From Clostridiales bacterium (GTDB lineage Bacteria; Bacillota; Clostridia; Oscillospirales; Ruminococcaceae), in contig JAAYSD010000051.1 of assembly GCA_012518465.1 (NCBI GenBank), forward strand, positions 1 through 51,004: a stretch of 51,004 bases of DNA. The letters run 5' to 3'. The notes under the pieces were generated by a model that saw nothing but the letters and a program-made list of their open reading frames with translations, was not told the DNA's origin and ran no database searches. Each line of letters opens with the position of its first letter. Within the stretch, counting starts at the first letter, position 1. Both the position numbers and the translations under genes were made by a program. Shown here one piece after another: positions 26,499 to 36,519 of this stretch.

Positions 26499-27542
26499 AT
26501 GCTATATAATTTTAAGTCACAGGCAATAGTAGCAAAAGCCAGAGCGATATATGGCAGACGTCTTACAGAAGATGATTATAAGCAACTTGTCATGAAAACA
26601 AGCGTATCAGAAGTATGTGCGTACCTTAAAAACACTGATAGATACTCAAAGATACTTTCATCAGTTAATGAAAGGACCGTTCATAGAGGACAAGTTGAAA
26701 ATCTGATTAGGCGAAATAATTTTCGTATATATGAAAAGCTATATGTCTATGACAATAAAAGTAATGATGATTTTTACACATATTATTTGCAAAAGGTGCA
26801 AATTAAAGAAATCCTTAATGCTATAATGTTTATAAATGCTGGGAAAGATGATGACTACATCACTTCATTTCCTGCTTTTTTAATGGCTCATAGCGAAATC
26901 GATTTAATAAAGCTTGCAAAAGCAAATACCTTTGACGAGTTGTTAGGAGTAATTAAAAATACTAGATATTACAAGGTGCTTAAGCCCTTTGCGAAAAATG
27001 GCAGCACAAAGGTTGACTTTTTAGCCTGTGAAAAAGCACTTTATACAGATTATTATAAAAATCTGCTTGAAGTAATTCAAAAATCATATGGAAAGAAAAC
27101 AGCAGCAGAGCTAAGACAAGCTATTTTGATGAAGGTTGACTTGTATAATATTATGGCAGCTTTTAGAATGCGTGTAATGTTTAACATTGAGCCTGAAAAA
27201 ATAATTTCTGCTATGATTCCTATTAAAAATAAAGTTTCCAAAAAGCAAATGGACGAGTTGCTAGAGCTGAAAACAGCTAAAGAAATGGCAGAGCAAATGC
27301 CCGCTCTTGCATACTTTAAGGATATTCCGCAAATTCATTCGGGAAGTATCGAAGCGTCTGTTAGAATTACAAGAGGAAAAGCCTTTGGCCATCTGCTGAG
27401 AAAGTCGGCTTCTGCACCTGTTATTGTCTATGCTTTATTAGAACTGTTAGAAACAGAAACTCAAAATGTAACAACAATTATAGAGGGTGTGCGTTATTCT
27501 ATTACACCCGATGAAATAGAACAAATGATTGTTACCTTTTAA
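26499..27542 (+). CDS. ntpC: V-type ATPase subunit C (NtpC; AC39/subunit d family)
   Basis: A soluble, all-helical funnel that links the central stalk (D/F) to the membrane rotor (K). The protein has 347 residues; it opens with SQAIVAKARAIYGRRLTEDDYKQLV and contains repeated motifs such as FPAFLMAHSEIDLIKLAKANTFDELL. This fits the three-repeat AC39 fold and usual length. Its position before subunit I differs from the classical FIKECGABD order. AAAGGG precedes the ATG. Confidence 0.88.
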   Translation: MLYNFKSQAIVAKARAIYGRRLTEDDYKQLVMKTSVSEVCAYLKNTDRYSKILSSVNERTVHRGQVENLIRRNNFRIYEKLYVYDNKSNDDFYTYYLQKVQIKEILNAIMFINAGKDDDYITSFPAFLMAHSEIDLIKLAKANTFDELLGVIKNTRYYKVLKPFAKNGSTKVDFLACEKALYTDYYKNLLEVIQKSYGKKTAAELRQAILMKVDLYNIMAAFRMRVMFNIEPEKIISAMIPIKNKVSKKQMDELLELKTAKEMAEQMPALAYFKDIPQIHSGSIEASVRITRGKAFGHLLRKSASAPVIVYALLELLETETQNVTTIIEGVRYSITPDEIEQMIVTF

Positions 27543-27574
27543 AAATTAGACTAGCACCAGAAAGGAGAGAGAAA

Positions 27575-29551
27575 TTGTCTATCGAGAAAATGTCATTTGT
27601 GACGATTGCAGGCCCTACAAAAGACTTGGACAAAGCCCTTTGTATCAGCTATGATACCCAAGCCTTTAACCTTATATTGGATAAGGAAGGGATGATTAAT
27701 AAAAATCCCGTCAGAAATGACAACAACCCATACGGAAAGCTGATTTCTGAAGCCTTAAGAATTTCAGAGGGATTAAACCTTAAAATTGAGAGAAAATATA
27801 AAAATCCTAAAATCTCAGACATCGGCAGCACTGAAGAATATATCAATAATCTGGGTAAAACCTATGATTCTGTGACGGAAAAAATAGCTCAAAACAAAGA
27901 CTTCATTACTGAGCATGAAAATATCTACAAGCTTATTAAGCACCTTGCAGGACTTGAGGTTGATTTTGAAGATATATTCAAATGTAAAATGATTTCCATC
28001 AGATTTGGAAGAATGCCCGTTGACAGCGTACCAAAGCTTGAGTATTACAGCAAAAAGGATTTTGTCTATATTAGCTTTGATGAAGATGAAGATTGGTCAT
28101 GGGGAGTGTATTTTACCTCAAAAGCTAAAAAGCAGGTGACTGATTCAGTATTTGATTCTCTCTATTTTGAAAGAACTCATATACCTGAATTTCTTAAAGG
28201 AAATGCCTCGGACTCTATTAATCTTTTACAAAAAATGCTTGCAGAGGAGCGTGAAAAGCTTGCTTCTGCACAAAATAAGCTTAAAGAGCTTACAATACAG
28301 AACAAGACAAAGCTGGCTGATGCATATGCACTTTTACGTAAAATGGCTATAACTCACGAAATAAGTGACGCCGCTGAAATTATCGGAAAAAGCTATTATT
28401 TATCAGGATATGTGCCTACAAGAAAGCTAAACTGGTTTATAAATAAATTCGATAAGCTTGAAGAAACAGTTGTAACTATGCAAGCCCAAAACAATGAAAA
28501 TGAACCATCACCTGAAGCAGAAGAAAATTCCCCCCCTGTATTATTGAAAAACAATCGTGTTATAAAACCGTTTGAAATGTTTGTAAATATGTATGGTCTG
28601 CCAAGCTATGACGGTATCGATCCTACCGGATATTTTGCGATAAGCTATATTTTGTTATACGGAATAATGTTTGGAGATTTAGGGCAGGGTCTTGTAATAG
28701 CTTTGCTGGGGTTCATTTTAAAGGATAAATTTCCGCTTGCTCCCATTATGAGCAGGATAGGCTTTTCAAGTGCCTTTTTCGGTATAATTTATGGCTCGGT
28801 ATTTGGATTTGAAACAATTATAACACCTTTTTTCCATCATGAAGTTATTTATAAATTTTTAGGGTATGATTCACCTCCTGAAAATCTTTTTCAAATAGCA
28901 AATGTGCTGATAATATTCGCACTGTTTATTGGTGTATTCCTTATACTTACTACAATGGCTGTTAATATAGGCGTTTCTATAAAACGCAAAAGCTGGGGAA
29001 ATGCTTTTTTCGGTGCAAATGGTTTAGCTGGATTTATCCTCTATGCTTCTATAATTGCACTTGCCGGCCTGCAGCTAGGCTTAGGCATAAAGGTAGCATC
29101 ACCCTTATATATTATTCTTTTAATTATACTCCCACTTGTGGTTATTTTCATGAGAGAACCTTTAACAAAACTTGTCACTAAGGAGAAAAACTTTGACGAA
29201 GAAAAACAAAGTGTAGGCTCTTTTATAGGAATGGGCTTTATAGAGATGTTTGAGGTAGGTCTTACCTATCTTTCAAATACAATGTCCTTCCTGCGTGTTG
29301 GAGGATTTATCCTCAGTCATGCGGGTATGATGTTAGTCGTTGCACAGTTTGGAGGAATGAATGCTCCTGACCCTAAAATAGGAGTTGGTACAATTATCGC
29401 TTATGTTTTAGGTAATGCAATAGTTATTTTCATAGAAGGCTTCCTAGTTGGAATACAGGTACTAAGGCTTGAATTCTATGAAATTTTCAGTCGTTTTTAC
29501 GTTGCCGGCGGAAAACAATTTATCCCACTTGGCAATGATTTTGAAATTTAA
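27575..29551 (+). CDS. ntpI: V-type ATPase subunit I (NtpI; subunit a family)
   Basis: Stator subunit forming the ion half-channels beside the K ring. Roughly residues 1-340 are a soluble arm with a coiled-coil stretch (LAEEREKLASAQNKLKEL). The remainder has about eight helices, including GYFAISYILLYGIMFGDLGQG and SNTMSFLRVGGFILSHAGMM, the segment bearing the conserved channel Arg. The start is TTG with AGGAG seven bases ahead. At 658 residues it is full length. Confidence 0.93.
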   Translation: MSIEKMSFVTIAGPTKDLDKALCISYDTQAFNLILDKEGMINKNPVRNDNNPYGKLISEALRISEGLNLKIERKYKNPKISDIGSTEEYINNLGKTYDSVTEKIAQNKDFITEHENIYKLIKHLAGLEVDFEDIFKCKMISIRFGRMPVDSVPKLEYYSKKDFVYISFDEDEDWSWGVYFTSKAKKQVTDSVFDSLYFERTHIPEFLKGNASDSINLLQKMLAEEREKLASAQNKLKELTIQNKTKLADAYALLRKMAITHEISDAAEIIGKSYYLSGYVPTRKLNWFINKFDKLEETVVTMQAQNNENEPSPEAEENSPPVLLKNNRVIKPFEMFVNMYGLPSYDGIDPTGYFAISYILLYGIMFGDLGQGLVIALLGFILKDKFPLAPIMSRIGFSSAFFGIIYGSVFGFETIITPFFHHEVIYKFLGYDSPPENLFQIANVLIIFALFIGVFLILTTMAVNIGVSIKRKSWGNAFFGANGLAGFILYASIIALAGLQLGLGIKVASPLYIILLIILPLVVIFMREPLTKLVTKEKNFDEEKQSVGSFIGMGFIEMFEVGLTYLSNTMSFLRVGGFILSHAGMMLVVAQFGGMNAPDPKIGVGTIIAYVLGNAIVIFIEGFLVGIQVLRLEFYEIFSRFYVAGGKQFIPLGNDFEI

Positions 29552-29565
29552 ATTCGGAGGTTATT

Positions 29566-30000
29566 ATGAACATTTATCAAATTTTACTTTTACCATTAAT
29601 AGCAATAGCAATAATTGCCGCACCTTTATTTTTGGCATATAGACGCCACAAGGCAGGCAAAACCGTTAATATAAAATCAACGCTTACAGCTAATTTAGTT
29701 ACACTTTTCGGTATGCTGGCTGTATTTACAATACTGCCCCTTGGCGGCTTTGTAAGTGCTGATACAGCAACTGAAGCTGTTGCGGCATCAGCTGAGGGCA
29801 TGCGTTATCTTGCTGCCGCTCTTTCCACTGGTGCTGCTACAATAGGTACCGGTATTGCCGTAGCTTCTGCTGCTTCTGCTGCAATCGGTGCAGTTAGCGA
29901 GGATCAAGGAAACTTCACAAAAGCATTGATTTTTGTAGCCTTAGGTGAAGGTGTTGCTATTTACGGTTTGCTTATATCAATTCTTATTCTTTTTGCATAA
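29566..30000 (+). CDS. ntpK: V-type ATPase subunit K (proteolipid rotor ring)
   Basis: Ring-forming ion carrier. The protein has 144 residues with four hydrophobic helices, but only the last two form the conserved proteolipid hairpin: ATIGTGIAVASAASAAIGAV, a polar loop SEDQGN, then ALGEGVAIYG with the ion-binding Glu near residue 128. The first two helices (about 4-25 and 42-65) do not look like a duplicated proteolipid and carry no carboxylate. The Gln found in the inner helix of Na+-binding rings is not seen at the GTGIA position, which leans toward protons (inference). GGAGG precedes the ATG. Confidence 0.9.
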   Translation: MNIYQILLLPLIAIAIIAAPLFLAYRRHKAGKTVNIKSTLTANLVTLFGMLAVFTILPLGGFVSADTATEAVAASAEGMRYLAAALSTGAATIGTGIAVASAASAAIGAVSEDQGNFTKALIFVALGEGVAIYGLLISILILFA

Positions 30001-30043
30001 TTTATACGCAAAAGCTTTAGCAAACTTAACAGGAGGGGAGAAA

Positions 30044-30352
30044 ATGCGTTTTTATCTTATTAGTGATAATATAGATACAGCTATGGGAATGAGGTTAGCC
30101 GGTGTTGAAGGTGTAATCGCTCATGATGAAAATGACGTAAATAAAGCTCTAGACTTTGCACAAGAGCAGGAAAGCATTGGCATTATCCTTATTACTGATA
30201 AGCTTGTGTCCATGTGCAAAGAAAGAGTATATGAAATGAAGCTTACGGGCAAGCGGCCCTTGATTTTAAGTATTCCCGATAGACACACCACCTCTTCTGC
30301 TACGGACGCTATTTATAATTATGTGAAGGAAGCTATCGGCATAAAAATGTAA
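30044..30352 (+). CDS. V-type ATPase subunit F (NtpG-like)
   Basis: A small Rossmann-like central-stalk subunit. The 102-residue product begins MRFYLISDNIDTAMGMRLAGV, and the IGIILITDKLVSM and RPLILSIPDRH segments match the family. The start is the ATG at 30044, with AGGAGGGGAG ahead; an upstream in-frame codon at 29945 would overlap subunit K and add an unrelated N-terminus. It binds subunit D to form the rotating shaft. Confidence 0.9.
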   Translation: MRFYLISDNIDTAMGMRLAGVEGVIAHDENDVNKALDFAQEQESIGIILITDKLVSMCKERVYEMKLTGKRPLILSIPDRHTTSSATDAIYNYVKEAIGIKM

Positions 30353-30397
30353 ATTTACTAGAAATATGCTAAACCAATGGAAAAGGAGCAATGGCAA

Positions 30398-30985
30398 ATG
30401 GCAGAAATTGCAGAAAAATTAAACAAGCTGGAATCGTCAGTCTGCTCTGATGCAAAAGCAATAGCAGAGGAAATTATCAGTAGTGCAAAATCGAAAAAAA
30501 AGCAATTGCTGCAAATCAGTGAAGATAAATTACTTGAGGAATTTTTTAAGTATTCTCAAGGCGAGATAAAGAAGATTAAAGCTGATTATCTTAAAAAAAT
30601 ATCTCATATACGTTTTGAAACCAAGCAGCAAAAATTCGCTTATAGAACAAAAAAGATAGAAGAATTATTTAATAAAATAAAGATTCGACTGATTGATTTT
30701 ACAAAGACAAGTGAATATACAGAATATTTAGATAAGCTTTTGAAAAAAGCCGAAGGTGTAAAGGCTTTTGATAATAACACTGTCGTAAATGTGAAGCCCT
30801 GCGATATGGACAATTCTGTACTAAAGACAAAATTTGGCGAGAAATTGAATGCTGATAAATCAATTGAGCTAGGTGGAATCACCATTTTTTATCCCGATGA
30901 TAATATGTTTTGTGATTTTTCTCTTGACTCAGCTTTAAAGAAGGAAAAAGAAGAGTTTATTAACAATTTTAATTTGGAATTATAG
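30398..30985 (+). CDS. ntpE: V-type ATPase subunit E (NtpE)
   Basis: Peripheral stalk subunit of 195 residues. The N-terminal ~110 residues are charged helical sequence that should pair with subunit G/H, and the C-terminal part has mixed alpha/beta character (SIELGGITIFYPDDNMFCDFSLDSALKKEKEE), typical of the NtpE globular end. The start is the ATG at 30398, with AAGGAG in range; the ATG at 30377 lies upstream of that ribosome binding site. Its place between F and A is as expected. Confidence 0.85.
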   Translation: MAEIAEKLNKLESSVCSDAKAIAEEIISSAKSKKKQLLQISEDKLLEEFFKYSQGEIKKIKADYLKKISHIRFETKQQKFAYRTKKIEELFNKIKIRLIDFTKTSEYTEYLDKLLKKAEGVKAFDNNTVVNVKPCDMDNSVLKTKFGEKLNADKSIELGGITIFYPDDNMFCDFSLDSALKKEKEEFINNFNLEL

Positions 30986-31006
30986 TTATAAGTAGGGAGA
31001 TTTACT

Positions 31007-32764
31007 TTGAATAAAATATATGCAATCAACGGTCCTGTTGTAAAAGTAAGAAAGACAAATGACTTTTTTATGCTTGAAAAAGTGCTTGTCGGAGATAACA
31101 AGCTTATAGGAGAGGTTATTTCTGTCAGTGATGAGTTTACTACTATTCAGGTATACGAACAGACCTCAGGCTTAAAAGTCGGTGACCCCGTCTTTCCGAC
31201 TGGCACGCCGCTTTCCGTTGCACTAGGACCTGGTATTATCTCAAATATTTTTGACGGGATTGAACGACCATTAAAAGCTATGACAAGTCAAAGTGGTATT
31301 TATATAAAAGAGGGCAGCAGTATGAATGCCCTTGATACCGAAAAAGAATATGATGTCACAATCACAGCAAAGGTCGGCGATTTTTTATCAGGTGGAGAAA
31401 TTTATGCTACTTGTCCCGAAACAGCACTAATCACTCATAAATGCATGGTTCCTCCTGATAAAAGCGGTACTGTTGTTTTTGCTGCTGAAAACGGAAAATA
31501 TAAAGTAAATGACGTTGTTTTAAAGTTAAAAACAGTAGATTCTCAAGAAATTGAGCTTAGCTTGGTACAAAACTGGGCAATTAGAAAGCCTCGCCCTGTA
31601 AAGAAAAGAATGGCAGTAACAAAGCCTCTAATCACTGGACAAAGAATAATAGATACTGTGCTTCCAATTGGAAAAGGTGGTACTGCTGCTATTCCAGGTG
31701 GCTTTGGTACAGGTAAAACAATGACGCAGCATCAACTGGCTAAATGGTGCGATGCTGATATAATTATATATATAGGCTGTGGTGAACGTGGAAATGAAAT
31801 GACTCAAGTTCTTGAAGAATTTTCTGAGCTTATTGACCCTAAGTCAGGAAACGCACTTACTGATAGAACTGTGCTTATTGCAAACACATCTAATATGCCT
31901 GTTGCCGCACGTGAGGCATCAATTTACACTGGTATCACATTAGCTGAATACTATCGTGATATGGGCTATCACATTGCTATAATGGCGGATTCTACCTCAC
32001 GCTGGGCAGAGGCTTTAAGAGAGATTTCAGGCAGACTTGAAGAAATGCCCGCTGAGGAGGGATTTCCTGCATACTTACCCTCTCGTTTAGCAGAGTTTTA
32101 TGAGCGTGCAGGCTATGCAGATACACTTTCAGGCAATGAAGGAAGTATTACGGTTATCGGAGCTGTTTCTCCTCAGGGAAGTGACTTTTCAGAGCCTGTT
32201 ACACAAAATACAAAGCGTTTTGTACGTTGCTTTTGGGCTCTTGACAAAAGCTTAGCCTATGCTAGGCATTATCCTGCTATAAATTGGACTATGAGTTATA
32301 GCGAATATACTGATGATTTAGCTGAGTTTTATCATGAAAATGTCGGCAAGGATTTTATGGAGTGCAGGCAGAAAATCTCTAACATTCTTACTGAAGAAAA
32401 CAAGCTAATGGAAATTGTAAAATTAATCGGTGCTGATGTTTTACCCGATGACCAAAAGCTTACTATTGAAATAGCCAGAGTTGTACGTGTCGGATTTTTA
32501 CAGCAAAATGCTTATCATAAAGACGATACCTATGTTCCGCTGAAAAAGCAGCTTTTAATGATGAAGGCGATTTTAAAGCTGTATGATCTATCTTTATCAG
32601 CTCTTAATAAGGGAATAATCTTATCAAAGGTTATGGAATTTGGCTTTTTTGAAGAGCTGATTAAAATGAAATACGATATTCCTAACGATAAGCTGGAGCT
32701 TTTTGAAAAACTTAATTTGCAAATGGAAAATGCCTTTGCACCTTTGCTGGAAAAGGAGGCATGA
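31007..32764 (+). CDS. ntpA: V-type ATPase catalytic subunit A
   Basis: Catalytic, ATP-hydrolysing subunit. Walker A GGFGTGKT is at residues ~231-238, and [17 protein letters not shown] and [27 protein letters not shown] are highly conserved blocks. The non-homologous insert that distinguishes A from F-type beta lies at about residues 110-190. It has 585 residues. The start is TTG, preceded by GGGAGA. The stop codon overlaps the spacer to subunit B by tight packing (one base between stop and next start). Confidence 0.97.
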   Translation: MNKIYAINGPVVKVRKTNDFFMLEKVLVGDNKLIGEVISVSDEFTTIQVYEQTSGLKVGDPVFPTGTPLSVALGPGIISNIFDGIERPLKAMTSQSGIYIKEGSSMNALDTEKEYDVTITAKVGDFLSGGEIYATCPETALITHKCMVPPDKSGTVVFAAENGKYKVNDVVLKLKTVDSQEIELSLVQNWAIRKPRPVKKRMAVTKPLITGQRIIDTVLPIGKGGTAAIPGGFGTGKTMTQHQLAKWCDADIIIYIGCGERGNEMTQVLEEFSELIDPKSGNALTDRTVLIANTSNMPVAAREASIYTGITLAEYYRDMGYHIAIMADSTSRWAEALREISGRLEEMPAEEGFPAYLPSRLAEFYERAGYADTLSGNEGSITVIGAVSPQGSDFSEPVTQNTKRFVRCFWALDKSLAYARHYPAINWTMSYSEYTDDLAEFYHENVGKDFMECRQKISNILTEENKLMEIVKLIGADVLPDDQKLTIEIARVVRVGFLQQNAYHKDDTYVPLKKQLLMMKAILKLYDLSLSALNKGIILSKVMEFGFFEELIKMKYDIPNDKLELFEKLNLQMENAFAPLLEKEA

Positions 32765-32765
32765 T

Positions 32766-34145
32766 ATGAATAATAATATACAATATGTCGGTTTAAATGA
32801 TATTAATGGTCCGCTTGTTGCACTAGAGGGAATTAAAGGAATTTCTTATGATGAAATTGCTGAGATTTCTTTACCCGATGGCAGTACAAGAACAGGTAGA
32901 GTTGTTGAGCTTGAGGGCGACAAGGTTATTCTTCAAGTGTTTGAGGGAACTAGTGGTCTATCATTAACAAATACAAAGACTACCTTTAAGGGAAAGCCTT
33001 TGGAAATTCCTCTCTCAACGGAAATGCTGGGCAGAATTTTCAACGGCGCAGGAAAACCTATTGATGGACTTGGTGCTGTTTTCCCTGAAAAAATGGGCGA
33101 TATTAACGGAAAGCCTCTTAACCCTGTTTCAAGAAAATATCCTAGAAACTACATTCACACAGGGATTTCTTCAATAGACGCACTAATGACTCTTATTAGA
33201 GGACAAAAGCTGCCCATCTTCTCAGGCTCGGGACTTTCCCACAACAAGCTTGCCGTACAAATTGTAAGACAGGCAAAGCTATCAGATGATGATAACGCTC
33301 AATTTGGAATTGTCTTTGCCGCTATGGGAGTACAGCATGATGTAGCTGATTATTTTAAAAAAAGCTTTGAAGAATCAGGCGCTCTTGAACGTGTAGTTAT
33401 GTTTTTAAATCTGTCAAACGACCCTATTATAGAACGTATTTTAACACCAAAATGTGCATTAACTGTCGCTGAATATCTTGCGTATGAAAAGAATATGCAT
33501 ATGCTTGTTATTATGACTGATATGACCTCATATGCCGAGGCACTGCGTGAATTTTCATCTTCTAAGGGTGAAATCCCCGGAAGAAAGGGTTACCCCGGTT
33601 ATTTATATTCCGACCTTGCAGCTATTTATGAAAGAGCCGGCGTTGTAGAAGGCAGCGAAGGCTCAGTCACTCAAATTCCAATTTTAACAATGCCTAATGA
33701 CGATATTACTCACCCTATCCCCGACCTTACAGCATATATTACAGAGGGGCAAATAGTATTTGACCGTGAGCTTGACCAAACGGGAGTTTATCCGGGGCTT
33801 TCTGTTCTACTTTCACTTTCCCGTCTTATGAAGGATGGTATAGGAAAAGGATATACTAGAGAAGATCATGCTCCTGTTGCAAATCAGCTTTTTGCTGCTT
33901 ATGCAAGAGTGCAGGACGCACGTGCTTTAGCCGGAGTAATCGGCGAAGAAGAGCTTTCAGAAATTGATAAAGCATTTATTGAATTTGGAAGAGAATTTGA
34001 GCAAAAGTTTTTAAAGCAGGGGTTTGAGGAAAACCGTTCCATCGAGGAAACCTTGGATTTAGCATGGAGCTTGCTTGCAAAGCTTCCTGAAAGTCAGCTT
34101 GACAGACTTGATGAAAAGCTTATTGAACAATATCTGCATAAATAA
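32766..34145 (+). CDS. ntpB: V-type ATPase regulatory subunit B
   Basis: Non-catalytic nucleotide-binding-type subunit alternating with A in the head. It has 459 residues. It has [12 protein letters not shown] in place of a Walker A motif, as usual for B subunits, plus [28 protein letters not shown]. The start is the ATG at 32766, with AAGGAGG ahead; a longer in-frame reading to 32703 would overlap subunit A and is not needed. Confidence 0.96.
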   Translation: MNNNIQYVGLNDINGPLVALEGIKGISYDEIAEISLPDGSTRTGRVVELEGDKVILQVFEGTSGLSLTNTKTTFKGKPLEIPLSTEMLGRIFNGAGKPIDGLGAVFPEKMGDINGKPLNPVSRKYPRNYIHTGISSIDALMTLIRGQKLPIFSGSGLSHNKLAVQIVRQAKLSDDDNAQFGIVFAAMGVQHDVADYFKKSFEESGALERVVMFLNLSNDPIIERILTPKCALTVAEYLAYEKNMHMLVIMTDMTSYAEALREFSSSKGEIPGRKGYPGYLYSDLAAIYERAGVVEGSEGSVTQIPILTMPNDDITHPIPDLTAYITEGQIVFDRELDQTGVYPGLSVLLSLSRLMKDGIGKGYTREDHAPVANQLFAAYARVQDARALAGVIGEEELSEIDKAFIEFGREFEQKFLKQGFEENRSIEETLDLAWSLLAKLPESQLDRLDEKLIEQYLHK

Positions 34146-34160
34146 AGCAAAGGAGAGAAT

Positions 34161-34793
34161 ATGGCTGAACAGATTTTCCCTACTAAGGGCAGTCTTATCA
34201 AGGTAAAGCGTTCGCTTCACCAAGCAAAGCTAGGCTATGAGCTAATGGATAGAAAACGCAATATTCTCATCCGAGAAATGGTGCTTTTACTGGATAAGGC
34301 TAAAAAATTGCGTGGCAGTATTGAAGATACCTATGAAACTGCTTATAAGGCCTTGCAAAGAATTAATATCACCTTAGGCGTTACTGAACCTCTTGGAAAT
34401 GCAATTCCTATTGAAAATGGACTTGAAATTTCATATAGAAGTGTTATGGGTGTTGAGCTGCCGATAATTACTTTAGAAACAACGTCAAAAAGCGAGCTTT
34501 CCTATGGGCTGGCACAAACCAACTCTTATTTTGACTATGCTTATAAATGCTTTAACAAGGTTAAAGAGCTTACTGTCATTTTAGCAGAGGTGGAAAACTG
34601 CATTTATCGTCTTGCAATTGCAATAAAAAAGACTCAAAAGCGTGCTAATGCTTTAAAAAATATCCTTATCCCTAAGTTTGAAGAGCAGGAAAAGTATATT
34701 ACCAATTCACTTGAAGAAAAGGAACGTGAGGAATTCTTTAGAGAAAAAGTAATAAAACGACAGAAGCTGAAAAAAGCTAAAAAGATAAGTTAA
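34161..34793 (+). CDS. ntpD: V-type ATPase subunit D (central shaft)
   Basis: A long antiparallel coiled coil that rotates inside the A3B3 head. The 210-residue product opens FPTKGSLIKVKRSLHQAKLGYELMDRKRNIL, the family signature, and ends in a charged helix (EEKEREEFFREKVIKRQKLKKAKK). AAAGGAGAG precedes the ATG. It is the last gene of the operon; a strong bidirectional terminator follows at once. Confidence 0.94.
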   Translation: MAEQIFPTKGSLIKVKRSLHQAKLGYELMDRKRNILIREMVLLLDKAKKLRGSIEDTYETAYKALQRINITLGVTEPLGNAIPIENGLEISYRSVMGVELPIITLETTSKSELSYGLAQTNSYFDYAYKCFNKVKELTVILAEVENCIYRLAIAIKKTQKRANALKNILIPKFEEQEKYITNSLEEKEREEFFREKVIKRQKLKKAKKIS

Positions 34794-34832
34794 AAAAACA
34801 GCCTTTCTCAAAAATGAGAAAGGCTGTTTTCA
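34794..34832. terminator. Bidirectional terminator between ntpD and the amino acid ABC operon
   Basis: AAAACAGCCTTTCTCA (34796-34811) pairs with TGAGAAAGGCTGTTTT (34815-34830), a 16-pair stem. T runs on both strands allow it to end the V-ATPase operon and the minus-strand transporter operon. Confidence 0.9.
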
Positions 34833-34872
34833 CTTTATAGAGCTTTATTAAAAAATTGCAATTATACGTGCT

Positions 34873-35742
34873 TTATTCTACTATTCCACCTTCAACAACT
34901 AGGTTTTCAGGCTTAACCGCATCGCCATATACAGGCTTTAAGGTTTCCTCAAATCCCTTGTGGAAGAACTCTTCTTCAGCGAGAGCTTTTATTTCATCAT
35001 TAATCCAATTTAACAAATCAGTATTACCCTTTGTAACAGCAGGAGCAATCGTATCAATAGCACCTATACTATCAATGCCCACTGTAAAGCCTTCATTCTG
35101 CAAAGCCCATGCAAGCACCTCAGTATTGTCAGTGGAAAGTGCATCTCCTCTACCATCAATCAAAGCATTAAATGTTTCTGTATACTGATCAAACTTAAGA
35201 AGCTCAATTTCCGGATGATTTTGAGAAAAGTATGTTTCAGCAGTTGTCCCCTTAGCTACAATTAGCTTTTTGCCCTCCAGCTGCTTTACATCTGTAATAA
35301 GGTTATTATCATTGCTCACTACACCTAAGGCAACCTTCATATAAGGTAGTGCAAAATCAACCTTTTCCTTTCTCTCGTCAGTTACAGTAAAATTAGCAAG
35401 GATAATATCAACCTTTGCAGTTTCAAGATACTCTACACGGCTAGCAGGCTCGACAGAAATATATTCAATCTCAACGCCCAAATCCTTTCCTATTCTTTCA
35501 GCAAAGTAAACGTCATAGCCTTGATACTTACCATCAGAATCTATGTATCCAAACGGATTTTTATCGCTGAATACACCTATCTTAATCTTTCCGCTGTCCT
35601 TAATTTCCTGCACTGTTCTATACGCTGCTTTAGAACCACTATTTTCAGATTTTGATGAACCTTCATTATTAGAGCATCCGACAGCAAAAGCAAGTGTTAG
35701 TGCCAATACTGCGGAAAAAAGCTTCTTTGTTATTTTTTTCAT
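34873..35742 (-). CDS. Amino acid ABC transporter substrate-binding lipoprotein
   Basis: Extracellular binding protein, 289 residues, with a signal peptide and lipobox AVGC (Cys23). The type II periplasmic binding fold is typical of family 3: IKIGVFSDKNPFGYIDSDGKYQGYDVYFAERIGKDLG, then DIILANFTVTDERKEKVDFALPY. The sequence resembles acidic amino acid or cysteine binders (PEB1 or CjaA-like), but substrate cannot be fixed. It is the last gene of a four-gene operon; its ribosome binding site AGAGGT lies before the ATG. Confidence 0.9.
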   Translation of the reverse strand: MKKITKKLFSAVLALTLAFAVGCSNNEGSSKSENSGSKAAYRTVQEIKDSGKIKIGVFSDKNPFGYIDSDGKYQGYDVYFAERIGKDLGVEIEYISVEPASRVEYLETAKVDIILANFTVTDERKEKVDFALPYMKVALGVVSNDNNLITDVKQLEGKKLIVAKGTTAETYFSQNHPEIELLKFDQYTETFNALIDGRGDALSTDNTEVLAWALQNEGFTVGIDSIGAIDTIAPAVTKGNTDLLNWINDEIKALAEEEFFHKGFEETLKPVYGDAVKPENLVVEGGIVE

Positions 35743-35747
35743 AATAG

Positions 35748-36500
35748 TTACCTCTTTTCTGTGTAATTAAATTTATTTAAAAACCTCTGTGACCTTTCAG
35801 TCTGAGGATTATTAAAAAATATATCGGGCTTAGAAATTTCAACAATTTCGCCATTATCCATAAATACAATTTTATCGGCAATAGCCTTTGCAAACTGCAT
35901 TTCATGAGTAACAATAACCATTGTCATACCAGCCTTTGCAAGATCCAGCATAACATCAAGCACTTCATGCACCATCTCAGGGTCAAGTGCTGCTGTTACT
36001 TCATCAAAAAGCATAATCTCAGGGTTCATTATCAAAGCTCTTACAATAGCCACTCGCTGCCTTTGACCTCCGGATAATTCAGATGGATAAGAAGCTTTTT
36101 TATCAAGCAAGCCGACTCTTTCCAAAAGCTTTAAGGCATCTTCTTTTATATCTTGCTTTTTTCTATGCTGAACTCTTAAAGGTGCAAGCAGAATATTCTG
36201 CAAAACTGTCATATGGGGAAATAAATCATAGCTTTGAAAAACCATTCCGATTTTTTGCCTTATTTCAGTCCACCTTGTGTCCTTTTGAGTGATAACATTT
36301 CCGTCAAGACTTATGCTCCCGCCTTGAATATCTTCAAGGCCATTTATACATCTCAGCAAAGTGCTTTTACCACAGCCTGAAGGACCAAGCACAACGACAA
36401 TTTCGCCCTTTTCCACAGTTAAGGAAGCCTTGTTAAGCACCTTATGCTCGCCGAAGAATTTTGTTATTTCATCTATTTTTAAAAGAATATTATTATCCAA
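35748..36500 (-). CDS. Polar amino acid ABC transporter ATP-binding protein (GlnQ-like)
   Basis: A 250-residue ATPase with Walker A GPSGCGKST, Q-loop, signature LSGGQRQRVAIVRAL and Walker B IMLFDEVTAALDP. The DEVT (rather than DEPT) form is common in this subfamily. It starts with TTG at 36500, with AGGAG eight bases ahead. It powers uptake through the two permeases just upstream. Confidence 0.93.
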   Translation of the reverse strand: MDNNILLKIDEITKFFGEHKVLNKASLTVEKGEIVVVLGPSGCGKSTLLRCINGLEDIQGGSISLDGNVITQKDTRWTEIRQKIGMVFQSYDLFPHMTVLQNILLAPLRVQHRKKQDIKEDALKLLERVGLLDKKASYPSELSGGQRQRVAIVRALIMNPEIMLFDEVTAALDPEMVHEVLDVMLDLAKAGMTMVIVTHEMQFAKAIADKIVFMDNGEIVEISKPDIFFNNPQTERSQRFLNKFNYTEKR

Positions 36501-36519
36501 AATATCAACTCCTACTTTA

